Assembly: GCA_041744075.1 (NCBI GenBank) | Contig: JBGTLQ010000014.1 | Coordinates: 5,454-69,453, forward strand | Reading direction: 5' to 3' | From: JAJTZA01 sp041744075 | Lineage (GTDB): Bacteria; Verrucomicrobiota; Verrucomicrobiia; Chthoniobacterales; Terrimicrobiaceae | Length of the DNA stretch: 64,000 nt | In this document: positions 52,019 through 60,994 of the stretch, piece by piece | How the letters are laid out: each line of letters begins with the position of its first letter | Position numbering within the stretch: the stretch's first letter is position 1 | Notes under the pieces: model-generated | What the model saw: only the letters and a program-made list of their open reading frames with translations | What the model was told of the DNA's origin: nothing | The model's database searches: none | Position numbers and translations under genes: made by a program

Positions 52019-52758
52019 CATCTCATGATCCCATCGTCATCACAGGAGCAGGGGGATTTCTTGGTCGGAGCTTGGTGGACGTGATGTCCCAAGTTTGCCC
52101 CGTGAGAGCGACTGATCGGTGTCCCCTGACCGACGATGGCATGCAGGGAGATGTCTCTGATCCCGCGTTTGCCGACCGTCTCTTGGCTGGTGCCGGGGGG
52201 CTTCTTATTAGTCACATGCTCTCGCGAGCTCCGGGAGCTTATGACCACCCCAAAGCCCCACTTGAGGTCAACAGCACCGCCACAGCCACGCTCCTTGAAG
52301 CAGCCGTCCGCGCGGGTTGCCGGAAGGTGGTCCTCATTTCAAGCACGTCCGTGGTGGGCACCCACCTCCGCAATGGCACCTTCCTTGAGAGCGCCCTGCC
52401 CTTTGCTCCCATCGACCTTTATGGCCTGAGCAAGACGATGCAGGAACAGATTGCCGCCTATTATCATCACCGCCACGGCATTGCTGTGGCGATTCTCCGA
52501 CCCGCCTATGTCACTGATGAGGACTCAATGACTGACAAATATGGGCGGCAGAAGGAGTCTGTGAATTGGCAGTTTATCGACCGACGGGATATTGGGACGG
52601 CGGCGTTGGCGGCCTTTGCACTTCCTGATCTTGGGCTGGAGACATTTTTTATTTCCAGTCACCCCAATAGCGCGGCCCACATGGACATCGCCTCTGCAAA
52701 GGCCCGTCTTCACTGGGAGCCGCGCCACACCTTCGCGTCATTTCCCACGGATCCTTAA
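52015..52758 (+). CDS. NAD-dependent epimerase/dehydratase (extended SDR)
   Basis: 247 residues. IVITGAGGFLGRSLVDVM is the GxxGxxG dinucleotide loop. VVLISSTSVVGTHL and YGLSKTMQEQI carry the catalytic Ser and the YxxxK pair. The start overlaps the GH16 stop, so translation is coupled. Acts on an NDP-sugar or related substrate. Its end overlaps the convergent antiporter gene by 4 bp. Confidence 0.85.
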   Translation: MTSHDPIVITGAGGFLGRSLVDVMSQVCPVRATDRCPLTDDGMQGDVSDPAFADRLLAGAGGLLISHMLSRAPGAYDHPKAPLEVNSTATATLLEAAVRAGCRKVVLISSTSVVGTHLRNGTFLESALPFAPIDLYGLSKTMQEQIAAYYHHRHGIAVAILRPAYVTDEDSMTDKYGRQKESVNWQFIDRRDIGTAALAAFALPDLGLETFFISSHPNSAAHMDIASAKARLHWEPRHTFASFPTDP

Positions 52759-54062
52759 AAAATTCTCCACTGCGAGAAGAAGGCCAATCCAATGATGACA
52801 AGGATGGGAAGCAGGATGGGAATCGCAAAGCGGAAGATATACCCAAAGAAACTCGGAGTATTAACTTTGGCATGCTCGGCAATGGCTTTCACCATGAGGT
52901 TTGGGCCATTGCCGATGTAGGACATTGCGCCAAAAAAGACAGCTCCGGCCGAGATCGCGACCAGATCGAGCCGGTATTCGACGGAGTCACGGAGGACATC
53001 CCCCGGCGAATCAATATTCAGGCTGTGAAGTCCCATCTCTGCCGAGAGAAACGTCAGATACGTGGGGGCATTGTCCAAAAATGCCGAGAGCGACCCCGTG
53101 GCCCAATAAAACTGATGAGCGGTTTGGATGCCAAGAGCTGCCGCATGGGACCCGAGATAATCCAACGCTGGGATCATTGTCGCAAAGATTCCTGCAAACA
53201 GCCATGCCACCTCCTTGATAGGTTCAAAATCAAAGCTGTTGGCCGCGTGAATCTCCGCAGAGGTGCTTCGGTAAGATCCATAAGCCGCCATTAACATCAC
53301 CAGCTCGGGAATCAATGAGGGAAGGAGCTTGTTGTAAAGCACCGCCGCGAGGATCACGGCAATAAAAAACAAATTGTGCAGACCCTGGAATGTCCATGCG
53401 TTGGCCGCCGTGGCTGCCTCGGTGACCGCTTGGGGAGGACGGCGGAAGTTCAGCGAATCAAACACATAAAAAACACCCAACAGCAGAGCCACCCCCACAA
53501 GCCACAAGGGCCAAAGATTTTGCAGCACCCACCAGAAGGGAACGCCCCGCAGGTATCCCAGAAAAAGCGGGGGATCGCCGATGGGCGTCAGCGCTCCGCC
53601 AACATTGCTGACAATAAAAATAAAAAACACGATATGAAACGCGGTGATCCGGTATTTGTTCATTCGGATCCACGGGCGAATGAGCAGCATGGAAGCGCCC
53701 GTGGTGCCAATGACATTTGCAAGCACCGCCCCAATGAAAAGGAACACCACATTGGTGAGGGGACGGGACTCGCCTTTGATCACAATGTGGATGCCACCGG
53801 CCGTCACGAAGAGCGACCCAATCAAAGCCACAAAACTCAAATACTCATGCCCGACATGCACCAACCGATCGCCGGCATGGAGCACAAAAAAATAATATGC
53901 CGCCGTGATGCAGCCGAGAACCAACGCCACCTTGGGGTAATGATGGTGCCACCACCTCGGTGCAAGCAGCGGTCCAAGCGCAATGGAGAGCAGAAGCCCG
54001 GCAAATGGCAAAATCATCCAGAGACTCACCGAGGCCGGATTCGAAGATGCCAAGATTGTCAT
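52755..54062 (-). CDS. Sodium:proton antiporter, NhaD/CitT type
   Basis: 435 residues, about 11-12 membrane helices. IGAVLANVIGTTGASMLLIR and IVSNVGGALTPIGDPPLFLG are characteristic of the NhaD/arsenite-permease-like ion transporter superfamily; LDNAPTYLTFLSAEMG and FGAMSYIGNGPNLMVKAIAE repeat the same type of loop in the second half. NhaD-type proteins export Na+ or Li+ in exchange for protons. Substrate is inferred. Confidence 0.88.
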   Translation of the reverse strand: MTILASSNPASVSLWMILPFAGLLLSIALGPLLAPRWWHHHYPKVALVLGCITAAYYFFVLHAGDRLVHVGHEYLSFVALIGSLFVTAGGIHIVIKGESRPLTNVVFLFIGAVLANVIGTTGASMLLIRPWIRMNKYRITAFHIVFFIFIVSNVGGALTPIGDPPLFLGYLRGVPFWWVLQNLWPLWLVGVALLLGVFYVFDSLNFRRPPQAVTEAATAANAWTFQGLHNLFFIAVILAAVLYNKLLPSLIPELVMLMAAYGSYRSTSAEIHAANSFDFEPIKEVAWLFAGIFATMIPALDYLGSHAAALGIQTAHQFYWATGSLSAFLDNAPTYLTFLSAEMGLHSLNIDSPGDVLRDSVEYRLDLVAISAGAVFFGAMSYIGNGPNLMVKAIAEHAKVNTPSFFGYIFRFAIPILLPILVIIGLAFFSQWRIF

Positions 54063-54121
54063 GAAGTGACTTTTTCATGGACATCTGGCCTCTCTCCTTC
54101 AAGAACATTTGTTGCCGACCC

Positions 54122-54901
54122 ATGATTTTCTTAATTTCCCGCATCTCGCTGTGCCTATTTTTCCTCGTGTTCTTTGTCTCCTGTTCCTCGATCAGCGTCA
54201 AAAGATCCGAGACCGTTGCTAAAACCCCACCACGCTCGAAACCCGAAAAAATCTTTGTGAAACCGTTCACTTTCCACGAGCCCGGCCTGCGAGTGGATCG
54301 CTCAGGTGAGGCGCTGGAGGGTTTCAAATTTGATGCAAGGGAACGAATGACCCGCGTGTTGGTGCGACGCCTCAGCGAGAAGGTGGCCCCCGCAAAAGCC
54401 GTCTCCGAACACGCGCCTCTCCCCAAGGGCAATTATTGGCTGATCACTGGCCGCATCGATCGGGTCTATCAAGGCAGTCGCCTCCTGCGCTCGGTGGTTG
54501 GCCTGGGATTTGGTGCCACCAAATTTGAATCCACCGCCATTATCCACGACCTCTCGGTCCGCCCGCCGAAACCATTTCTCGTCATCGAAACCACCGGCGG
54601 CTCAAACGTCTCCCCCGGAGCCCTCGGGACTGCCGGGTTTTTTGTCAGCGGTGTCACGGCCCTCACGTCCCTCGGAAACCTGCTTGAGGGAACCCGCACA
54701 GGAGTCACCTTTGACACCATCCGAACCAGCAAGGAAATCTCTGCCACCCTTTCCGAGTATCTCTACACCCAACGAGCCATCCCCCACGAAGAAGCCCTTT
54801 CCCCCAAACGCCCCGGCAAATGGCAACCCGACTTCTGGCCCTTTCGAAACAAACCAGAGCGGCTCCCCGAAGGCAGCTTGACGGTTGTGCCGGTGGAATA
54901 G
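54122..54901 (+). CDS. Lipoprotein, DUF4410-like
   Basis: 259 residues. MIFLISRISLCLFFLVFFVS with the following C is a lipoprotein signal. KIFVKPFTFHEPGLRVD, MTRVLVRRLSEKVAPA and LITGRIDRVYQGSRLLRSVV resemble the DUF4410 pattern of outer-membrane-associated lipoproteins. Function unknown. It starts after a divergent antiporter gene; an upstream ATG at 54077 is less likely because it lengthens the signal unduly. Confidence 0.7.
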   Translation: MIFLISRISLCLFFLVFFVSCSSISVKRSETVAKTPPRSKPEKIFVKPFTFHEPGLRVDRSGEALEGFKFDARERMTRVLVRRLSEKVAPAKAVSEHAPLPKGNYWLITGRIDRVYQGSRLLRSVVGLGFGATKFESTAIIHDLSVRPPKPFLVIETTGGSNVSPGALGTAGFFVSGVTALTSLGNLLEGTRTGVTFDTIRTSKEISATLSEYLYTQRAIPHEEALSPKRPGKWQPDFWPFRNKPERLPEGSLTVVPVE

Positions 54902-54981
54902 AGCTCCCGCGAAGAGTGACTTCCAAGAATAGCTTGGATCTTCTGGTCCTCAATTGGGAAGTCGGCAAGCAGGGCGAAGGG

Positions 54982-55010
54982 TTGGGGATTCCGTCCAATA
55001 CAATCCCCAA
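54982..55010. terminator. Hairpin between convergent genes
   Basis: TTGGGGATT and AATCCCCAA form a perfect 9-bp stem with an 11-base loop, one base before the vapC stop. Neither strand has a long U tract, so it may stabilise the 3' ends rather than terminate by itself. Confidence 0.4.
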
Positions 55011-55424
55011 TTATACGGGGGCGTCGTTGTGTGAGGGGTGGATGAGGTTCTTTCCCAGAGCGAAATCTTGGTAGTCGTCCGGATTTCGCGTCAGCAAATG
55101 CCAACCGCGCACTTCGGCGTGGGCACCGATCCAAAAATCGCCGAGGACATGTTCCCGCTTTCCTCCACGCCTGCGGTAAACCGCATGCGCCTGGGCCGCG
55201 CGCCAGCAGACGTCGGTATCAAAGGGGTCAAAATGCCAACCTCTGAACCTCCCGTCGAGGTCATTTTTCCGTGTGTGCCCAACTCCGGTCTCCGCATAGA
55301 TCACCGGGTTATAGACCAAGGTGTCCAGCGAACCGAAGTGTGTTATCTGCCGCAGCGACCAGTCGAACCAGACCGGGTCGCCAGTGGAAAGATCCAGCAG
55401 AACACAGGCATCAACGAGAATCAC
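55011..55424 (-). CDS. vapC: VapC-type PIN-domain toxin
   Basis: 137 residues from a GTG overlapping the vapB stop (GTGA). VILVDACVLLDLSTGDPVWF holds the first catalytic Asp, IYAETGVG the Glu, and LGDFWIGAHAEVRGWHLLTR with NPDDYQDF the remaining acids. It is a predicted Mg-dependent RNase neutralised by the AbrB-type protein encoded just before it. A longer frame exists upstream but lies inside vapB. Confidence 0.9.
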   Translation of the reverse strand: MILVDACVLLDLSTGDPVWFDWSLRQITHFGSLDTLVYNPVIYAETGVGHTRKNDLDGRFRGWHFDPFDTDVCWRAAQAHAVYRRRGGKREHVLGDFWIGAHAEVRGWHLLTRNPDDYQDFALGKNLIHPSHNDAPV

Positions 55425-55660
55425 TTGCGACCCCGGATCTCGAGCAGAATTTTGTCTGTCGAGCCCTGTTCTTTGAGGCACCCGATCCAGCGAGCAGCCA
55501 TCTCAGCCCCCTTCCCCGTGCTTGTCGCCGGCGCAATCCCGATAACCAGACGACCGCCGTGGTCAATCACAAAGGTCTCCACCTCCTGCCGAGGCTTAAT
55601 CCCAACGGCCTCACGCAACTTCTGCGGGAGTGTCACCTGGCATTTGCTTGTGGTCTTCAT
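55421..55660 (-). CDS. vapB: VapB-type antitoxin, AbrB family
   Basis: 79 residues. TSKCQVTLPQKLREAVGIKP then VETFVIDHGGRLVIGIAP is the AbrB/SpoVT swapped-hairpin DNA-binding domain. The C-terminal half (ARWIGCLKEQGSTDKILLEI) would wrap the toxin. It overlaps vapC by 4 bp and should repress the operon. Confidence 0.9.
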   Translation of the reverse strand: MKTTSKCQVTLPQKLREAVGIKPRQEVETFVIDHGGRLVIGIAPATSTGKGAEMAARWIGCLKEQGSTDKILLEIRGRK

Positions 55661-55722
55661 AGATTCTTACGGTACTCAAAGAAAAGTCTTACAGCAAGCA
55701 CGTTGTCCCGAAGCCCGAAAAC

Positions 55723-57105
55723 CTAAAACCCGCGCCGCATATTACTCGGCAAAATCCCGAGCTGCTCGCGGTACTTGGCAATTGTCCGCCGCGCGATGGG
55801 AATTCCCTGGCCCGCCAACGCTTCTGCCAAACCTTGATCGCTAAGTGGTTTCTTCGGGTTTTCGCCTTTCACAAGGTCCATGATCGCCTGACGCACACTC
55901 TCATTGCTCATCGATTCCCCTCCCTCAGTGACATACCCCGAAGTAAAAAAGTATTTCAGCTCAAACACTCCATGCGGCGTGGCCATAAATTTTCCTGACA
56001 CCGCCCGACTGACGGTTGTTTCATGCACCCCCACGGCGTCAGCCACTTGGCTCATTGTCATGGGTCGCAAATGCGCCGCCCCACTTTCGAAAAAGCCTCG
56101 TTGCCGAACCAAGATCTCCCGCGAGATAGCCAGAATCGTTTGCTGTCGTTGTTGCAGACACTTAATAAAAAATCGGCCGCCCCGAATTTTTTCGCGCAGG
56201 AACTCCCGCACATTGCGACCCTCACCGCCCAACCCCACCATGTCCTTGTATTCGTCAGCCACTCGAAGTTTTGGCAGATCCTCATCATTTAATACCACAT
56301 GAAAGTCCCCTCCTTCCTCGAAGACCACAACATCAGGGTTGATCACCTGGTTCTCATCGGCCGCAAAGGCGCTCCCAGGCCGGGGGTCCAATTTTTTGAT
56401 GTTTTCAGCTGCTCGTTGAACGTCAGCAGGCGAAACTTTCAGAGCCCGCGCAATTTCGGGAATCTTACGCCGGGCAAGATCTTCAATATGATTTTGGATA
56501 ATCCGAATCTCGAGGGAATTTGGCTGATCCTGCCGCCTTAACTGGATTAGCAAGCACTCGGCCAAATTGCGCGCTGCCACACCGGGAGGATCGAATTGTT
56601 GCACCCGCTCAAGCACCTCCTCGGCCTCCATCACCGTGCATCCCACCGGATAAGCCGCCTCTTCGATTTTTCCTCGGAAGTAACCCGAATCATCCAGATT
56701 CCCAATAATCACGCGTGCAGCCGCCTCCTTGCGTTCATCAAAACGCTCGAACTCGAGCTGCTCGCTCATAAATTCATGCAGTGTCGGCCCCCGCGTCTGG
56801 GAATCCAAAAAATGCTGACGCCGCTCGAGGGCCTCCGCCGTCCATGGTTCCGCCGTGGATCGCTGCGCATAATATTCCCTCCACTCATCATCCAGCGTGT
56901 CCGCATTGCTGCTTGCCCGCTCCGGAGCCTCCTCAGGTCTTTCCTCACGCGGCACCTCTTCCAAAACCGGGTTCTCCGCAAGCTCTGTGCTCACCAACTG
57001 ACGCAACTCGGTCACCGGTGCCTGCAAGATGTGCAGACTCTGCTGCATCTGGGGCGAAAGCGTCTGCTGCTGCGAGAGTCCCTGATATTGTTCCAAACCG
57101 GCCAT
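55723..57105 (-). CDS. rpoN: RNA polymerase sigma-54 factor
   Basis: 460 residues from the ATG with GGGAG five bases upstream; an ATG at 57120 lacks such a site. The glutamine-rich activator-binding region I (YQGLSQQQTLSPQMQQSLHI) is followed by the acidic linker, core-binding domain (FDPPGVAARNLAECLLIQLR), HTH (SQVADAVGVHETTVSRAVSG) and the RpoN box (ARRTIAKYREQLGI). It directs polymerase to -24/-12 promoters with enhancer-binding activators. It shares a strand with lgt and fabV, separated by the repeat region. Confidence 0.97.
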   Translation of the reverse strand: MAGLEQYQGLSQQQTLSPQMQQSLHILQAPVTELRQLVSTELAENPVLEEVPREERPEEAPERASSNADTLDDEWREYYAQRSTAEPWTAEALERRQHFLDSQTRGPTLHEFMSEQLEFERFDERKEAAARVIIGNLDDSGYFRGKIEEAAYPVGCTVMEAEEVLERVQQFDPPGVAARNLAECLLIQLRRQDQPNSLEIRIIQNHIEDLARRKIPEIARALKVSPADVQRAAENIKKLDPRPGSAFAADENQVINPDVVVFEEGGDFHVVLNDEDLPKLRVADEYKDMVGLGGEGRNVREFLREKIRGGRFFIKCLQQRQQTILAISREILVRQRGFFESGAAHLRPMTMSQVADAVGVHETTVSRAVSGKFMATPHGVFELKYFFTSGYVTEGGESMSNESVRQAIMDLVKGENPKKPLSDQGLAEALAGQGIPIARRTIAKYREQLGILPSNMRRGF

Positions 57106-57199
57106 GACGGCTCCCAACATCAGGCACTAAAAATGCTTACGCAAGCAGGAATCACGCCAAATGTGGAATACTTGGAGCGACAACGTGTTCCATCCTTGT

Positions 57200-57301
57200 G
57201 TAGGGCATGTCAGTCTCCGCCTTCGCTGAGCCTACGGCGAGACATACCTTGACCGCTGACTTCTCCTCATGCGACGGACGGTGAGGGACCGCCATCCCTA
57301 C
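57200..57301 (+). repeat. Repeat B, fullest copy (102 bp)
   Basis: Bounded by inverted hexamers GTAGGG and CCCTAC. It contains TCCGCCTTCGCTGAGCCTAC (also at 8367-8390, inverted) and CTTGACCGCTGACTTCTCCTC (compare 28013-28031 and 28188-28208). Its right part encodes the last residues and stop of lgt. Confidence 0.75.
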
Positions 57302-58229
57302 CACTGGTAGGATGCTTCTGATGACGCGATGCGAGCAGAAACCCAACGCCCATAACGACTAGGAATATCGAAAGGAACTGCCCCCGCGTCAGGGCCCCGG
57401 TGAGCGCCGCATCTGGCTGACGAAACAACTCACAAAAACTCCGGGTGATGGCATATCCGATAAAAAACAGCCCGGTCAAAACGCCATTGCGCAGCCGAAA
57501 CCGGGTCCGTAGAAACCACAGCACCCCAAAAAGGAGTGCTCCCTCCAAAGCCGCCTCATAAATTTGGGAGGGATGGCGCGGTGAAAGCGTGACCGCCAGC
57601 TGTTCCCTCAACTCTGGCGACTGACCCACATTTTCGACGATTGCTGCCACGGAATTCCACGATGGATTTATGGCCGAGGCTTCATCGATGGCCAACTGGG
57701 CCATTTCGGGGGGACCATCATAGAGCTCCTTCGGAAATTGCACCGCCCATGGCACGGTCGCCACGCGGCCATAAAGCTCGCCATTGATAAAGTTGGCGAT
57801 GCGCCCGAAGAACAGGCCGAGGGGTGTCACAACAACAATATTATCACCAAGGTTCAGCCATGAGACCTTATGACGCCGCGCAAACCACAACGAATACAAG
57901 GCCACGCCGAAGATCCCCCCATGCGCAGACATCCCGCCCTCATTGAGTCGAAAAAACATCAGCGGGTCTGCGAGGAAAGCCGACAGATTGTAGAACAGCA
58001 TGTATCCCAACCGTCCGCCAATGATCACCCCAAAAAATGCCGTTCCAAAAATAAAATCTCCGACCTGATCCGGGCGCAGGTCGCTGAACCCCTGACGCGC
58101 CAGCCGCCGGTATAGCAGGAACCCCAGAAAAAAGGCCGCCAGATACGCCATGCCATACCAGCGAATTCCCCATGTTTCAGAAAACTGAATCAGGAAGGGA
58201 TTCAGGTCATGGACATAATACGCGAACAT
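57267..58229 (-). CDS. lgt: Prolipoprotein diacylglyceryl transferase
   Basis: About 320 residues and seven membrane helices. GIRWYGMAYLAAFFLGFLLY, the conserved HGGIFGVALYSLWFARRHKV, GRIANFINGELYGRVATVPW and the C-terminal RHPSQIYEAALEG are Lgt signatures. It transfers diacylglycerol to the lipobox Cys, matching the several lipoproteins encoded here. A TTG at 58250 overlapping the fabV stop is an alternative start. The last residues (TSGRDGGPSPSVA) and the stop codon come from repeat B, so the C-terminus has been extended or replaced by that repeat. Confidence 0.95.
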   Translation of the reverse strand: MFAYYVHDLNPFLIQFSETWGIRWYGMAYLAAFFLGFLLYRRLARQGFSDLRPDQVGDFIFGTAFFGVIIGGRLGYMLFYNLSAFLADPLMFFRLNEGGMSAHGGIFGVALYSLWFARRHKVSWLNLGDNIVVVTPLGLFFGRIANFINGELYGRVATVPWAVQFPKELYDGPPEMAQLAIDEASAINPSWNSVAAIVENVGQSPELREQLAVTLSPRHPSQIYEAALEGALLFGVLWFLRTRFRLRNGVLTGLFFIGYAITRSFCELFRQPDAALTGALTRGQFLSIFLVVMGVGFLLASRHQKHPTSGRDGGPSPSVA

Positions 58230-58246
58230 GCCGGAGCTCTTGGCAA

Positions 58247-59428
58247 TCAACCCAAACTCGGAATCGGTCGGATCGGGTCCGTCTCGGCGTTATAATCAAC
58301 TCCCTCCAGCCCAAACCCGAACAACCGATAAAATTCCTGCTGATAGCCCGCAAAATCGGTGTCCTGATCAATGGTTTCCGTGGTGACCGTATTCCATGCT
58401 TTGGCCACCTCGGCCTGCACCTCGGGACGCATTTCCCAGTCATCAATACGAATCCGGCCTTTGTCATCCAACAACTCGGCATGACCCAACCGCTCGGAGA
58501 ACAGCCGGTAAATTTGCTCGATGCAGCCCTCATGGAGGCCCTTGGCTTTCATGACCTTGTAAAGAATCGAAATATAAAGGGGAACGACCGGGATGGCCGA
58601 GCTGGCCTGGGTCACAAGGGCCTTGTTGACAGAAACAACGGCCGTGCCAGCGCCGAAGCGGCTGTTCAGCCCTTTCGCCGTTTCTTCAAGATGCACCTTC
58701 GCGCGACCGATGGTGCCATCCGTATAAATCGCCCATGTGATTTCAGGTCCAATATACGAGTAGGCCACGGTCTGAAATCCCTCGGCTAGGACTCCCGCCT
58801 CGGACATCGCATCAATCCAGAGCTTCCAATCCTCACCTCCCATGACTTTCACCGTGTGAAAAACCTCCTCCTCCGTCGCCGGCTCAATCGTAACGCTTTC
58901 CACCTCCTTCTTGTCCGTGTTCAGGTTTTTGTTCGTGAACGTGGAGGCCGTGGGCTTGAGGACGGACTTATAAATTTCCCCTGTCCCAGGGTCCACCCGC
59001 CGGGGAGAAGCCAGACTGTAAACCACGGCATCGACCTGACCGAGGTCCGCTTTGATTGTTTCAATGACCTGCTGCTTCATCTCCTTCGAAAACGCATCCC
59101 CATTAAAGCTCTTCGCGTAAAGCCCTTCCACCTGCGCAGCCTTTTCAAACGCCACCGAATTATACCAACCCGCCGAGGCCGTCTTTTTCTCGACCCCCTC
59201 CTTTTCAAAAAACACCCCAATCGTCGAGGCTCCCCCGCCAAAAGCCGGTACAATCCGTGAGGCCAACCCGTAACCCGTCGAAGCCCCCACCACCAAAACC
59301 CGCTTCGGCACCCCCTCCAAGCGTGGCTGCGCCTTCACAAAATCGATCTGATGCTGGACATGCGCCGCGCATCCTTCTGGATGCGACGTCGTGCAAATAA
59401 AACCACGGATTTTTGGGGCAATAATCAT
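58247..59428 (-). CDS. fabV: Trans-2-enoyl-CoA/enoyl-ACP reductase
   Basis: 393 residues. MIIAPKIRGFICTTSHPEGC is the invariant FabV N-terminus, RVLVVGASTGYGLASRIVPA the NAD-binding loop and AYSYIGPEITWAIYTDGTIG with the following RAK the Y-x8-K active site. It performs the last reduction of fatty-acid elongation and is a triclosan-insensitive alternative to FabI. An upstream extension to 59479 lacks family likeness. Its stop overlaps the start of the lgt frame. Confidence 0.95.
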   Translation of the reverse strand: MIIAPKIRGFICTTSHPEGCAAHVQHQIDFVKAQPRLEGVPKRVLVVGASTGYGLASRIVPAFGGGASTIGVFFEKEGVEKKTASAGWYNSVAFEKAAQVEGLYAKSFNGDAFSKEMKQQVIETIKADLGQVDAVVYSLASPRRVDPGTGEIYKSVLKPTASTFTNKNLNTDKKEVESVTIEPATEEEVFHTVKVMGGEDWKLWIDAMSEAGVLAEGFQTVAYSYIGPEITWAIYTDGTIGRAKVHLEETAKGLNSRFGAGTAVVSVNKALVTQASSAIPVVPLYISILYKVMKAKGLHEGCIEQIYRLFSERLGHAELLDDKGRIRIDDWEMRPEVQAEVAKAWNTVTTETIDQDTDFAGYQQEFYRLFGFGLEGVDYNAETDPIRPIPSLG

Positions 59429-59633
59429 GACCAAAATCTTTGACGCCTTTTCCCTCGCGATGCAAGACATGCTTGGCAACCCGCCCTCAGCATTTGTGCT
59501 CTAAAAGAGCGCCCAGATTTGAATCAAAAGGAAACAAAGGAGATACATCTGCGAGATTTTCCACTTTCCTCATTTCGAACGGCCGTGGACTCAATTCCCA
59601 CCGCGTCAACGTTTATCGTGCGGCATAAAAAAC

Positions 59634-59662
59634 TTGACACATCGCAACACTGTCCATGATCC
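59634..59662 (+). promoter_or_regulatory. Possible promoter and operator of the phd-yoeB pair
   Basis: TTGACA at 59634-59639 and a weak -10 near 59657 would start transcription at about the ATG (59670), which has no Shine-Dalgarno site. TGTCCAT occurs twice (59651 and 59663), a possible antitoxin-binding site. Confidence 0.35.
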
Positions 59663-59669
59663 TGTCCAT

Positions 59670-59933
59670 ATGACCGCAATAACTTATACCGCTGCCCGCG
59701 AAACTCTCGCATCAACGATGGACCGCGTCTGCCAAGACCACGATCCTGTTATCATTACGCGAAACCGAGATCAGGCTGTCGTGATGCTTTCTTTAGAGGA
59801 TTATGAATCGCTCCAAGAGACAGCCTACCTTGTCCGCTCTCCTGCTAATGCAAAGCGCCTTATTGCTGCGATCGAAGACTTAAATCAGGGGAGAGGAATC
59901 CAGAAGACCATAACGGATCTGGTTGATTCATGA
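59670..59933 (+). CDS. Phd/YefM-type antitoxin
   Basis: 87 residues. ITYTAARETLASTMDRVCQD, PVIITRNRDQAVVMLSLEDY and ESLQETAYLVRSPANAKRLI are the Phd/YefM fold and its toxin-binding helix. It overlaps the yoeB-type gene by 4 bp (ATGA) and should repress the operon and block the toxin. Confidence 0.93.
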   Translation: MTAITYTAARETLASTMDRVCQDHDPVIITRNRDQAVVMLSLEDYESLQETAYLVRSPANAKRLIAAIEDLNQGRGIQKTITDLVDS

Positions 59934-60184
59934 AGTTGCTATTCTCGAACCAAGCGTGGGCGGACTATCTCTACTGGCAGGAAATCGACAAGAAAACAGT
60001 GAAAAAGATCAATGAACTCATCAAGGATGTCTCACGTAACGCATATCAAGGGATTGGCAAGCCAGAACCGTTGAAACATACTTTTAGCGGATTTTGGTCG
60101 CGCAGAATATCTGAGGAGCATCGTATGGTTTACAGAGTCGAGGGCGGCATTATTGAGATTGCGCAACTACGATACCATTATTAG
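59930..60184 (+). CDS. yoeB: YoeB-type mRNA interferase toxin
   Basis: 84 residues, the full YoeB length. QAWADYLYWQEIDKKTVKKI opens the fold. GKPEPLKHTFSGFWSRRISE and EHRMVYRVEGGIIEIAQLRY hold the Arg, His and terminal Tyr region used for ribosome-dependent mRNA cleavage; it ends ...RYHY, as YoeB does. Confidence 0.94.
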   Translation: MKLLFSNQAWADYLYWQEIDKKTVKKINELIKDVSRNAYQGIGKPEPLKHTFSGFWSRRISEEHRMVYRVEGGIIEIAQLRYHY

Positions 60185-60589
60185 GACGCCGAATGCGAGA
60201 ATGCTCTCCTATTCGCAGAGATGTCAACAATCGGAAAACAGTTTCACCATGAAGGACATGAAGAGCGTGAAGGCCAATCACTTAGTGGACTTTCTGCGCA
60301 GAGGAGATTGGAACAATTTTCTTTGGATTCAGGGCTGTTTAGAATGAAGAGGACGAACCATAAATACGACCGGATTACCAGGACGCGTGAAGCCGATTCT
60401 TGTGGAAAACTGCAACACGTTCTCGCATCAACCTTTTTCGTGACCTAAGTGTCCTTGGAATTCAAAGTCACATAATGCAACACCATCACCCCAGTCTGAC
60501 ATTTGCACCGCATTTGTGGGAGCTATACAATACGCTGTATTTGTAGATAAGATGCAGCGTATTGCTCAATAAATACTTTTCGGAAATAT
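60185..60589. other. Intergenic region with HEGHEE-type repeat and a strong hairpin
   Basis: 405 bp. Around 60247-60280 lie near-repeats of CATGAAGGA / CATGAAGAG / CGTGAAGGC, a short degenerate tandem motif. At 60528-60564 is a 13-bp stem hairpin. A frame at 60221-60448 has no family likeness and is probably not a gene. Confidence 0.5.
60528..60564. other. Perfect hairpin, 13-bp stem
   Basis: CAATACGCTGTAT pairs with ATGCAGCGTATTG (one G-T pair) around an 11-base loop. No U tract follows on either strand, so it is more likely a regulatory or recombination site than a terminator. Confidence 0.55.
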
Positions 60590-60994
60590 ATGGCAGCTCC
60601 TGGTCCAAAGTATTGGTGTAGCGGATCCCTGCGGATCATGGACGCGCCTCATCTTCATGAGGACATTTCATTCATCCTTGGAGAGCCAAGCGAAAGTCAC
60701 GTGATTGGAGAAGAAGACCCAGACAGACCGGGCAAGTTATGGCGAAATAGTATTTGGATCTTAAAGACCCCAATTTCAGAGAGAAATGAAATTCATGAGC
60801 ACCTACGCTGGTTGTGCGAGTTTCTGCAACCATACGAAAGTGATCTTCATGGATGGATTTCAGCGGGAGCTCGGATTGATCTCTACTTTTCTTATGCCTG
60901 CAACGATGACCATAGAGGATTTGGAGTTCCTGGTGATTTGCTAGGCATATTCTCTAGGCTTCGTATCCCACTGGAGGTGTCAATAATGACGTGA
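60590..60994 (+). CDS. DUF4279-domain protein
   Basis: 134 residues. WCSGSLRIMDAPHLHEDISF then GEPSESHVIGEEDPDRPGKL, WRNSIWILKTPISERNEIHE and GVPGDLLGIFSRLRIPLEVS match the order of DUF4279 motifs. Proteins of this domain often occur as immunity or accessory genes near toxin loci. No toxin neighbour is seen. Single gene with an ATG preceded by no clear ribosome-binding site. Confidence 0.75.
   Translation: MAAPGPKYWCSGSLRIMDAPHLHEDISFILGEPSESHVIGEEDPDRPGKLWRNSIWILKTPISERNEIHEHLRWLCEFLQPYESDLHGWISAGARIDLYFSYACNDDHRGFGVPGDLLGIFSRLRIPLEVSIMT

Noticed and set aside
60221..60448. 75-codon frame with HEGHEEREG
   Set aside because: The sequence derives from a short degenerate repeat (CATGAAGGA type) often seen in intergenic DNA; no domain or start signal.
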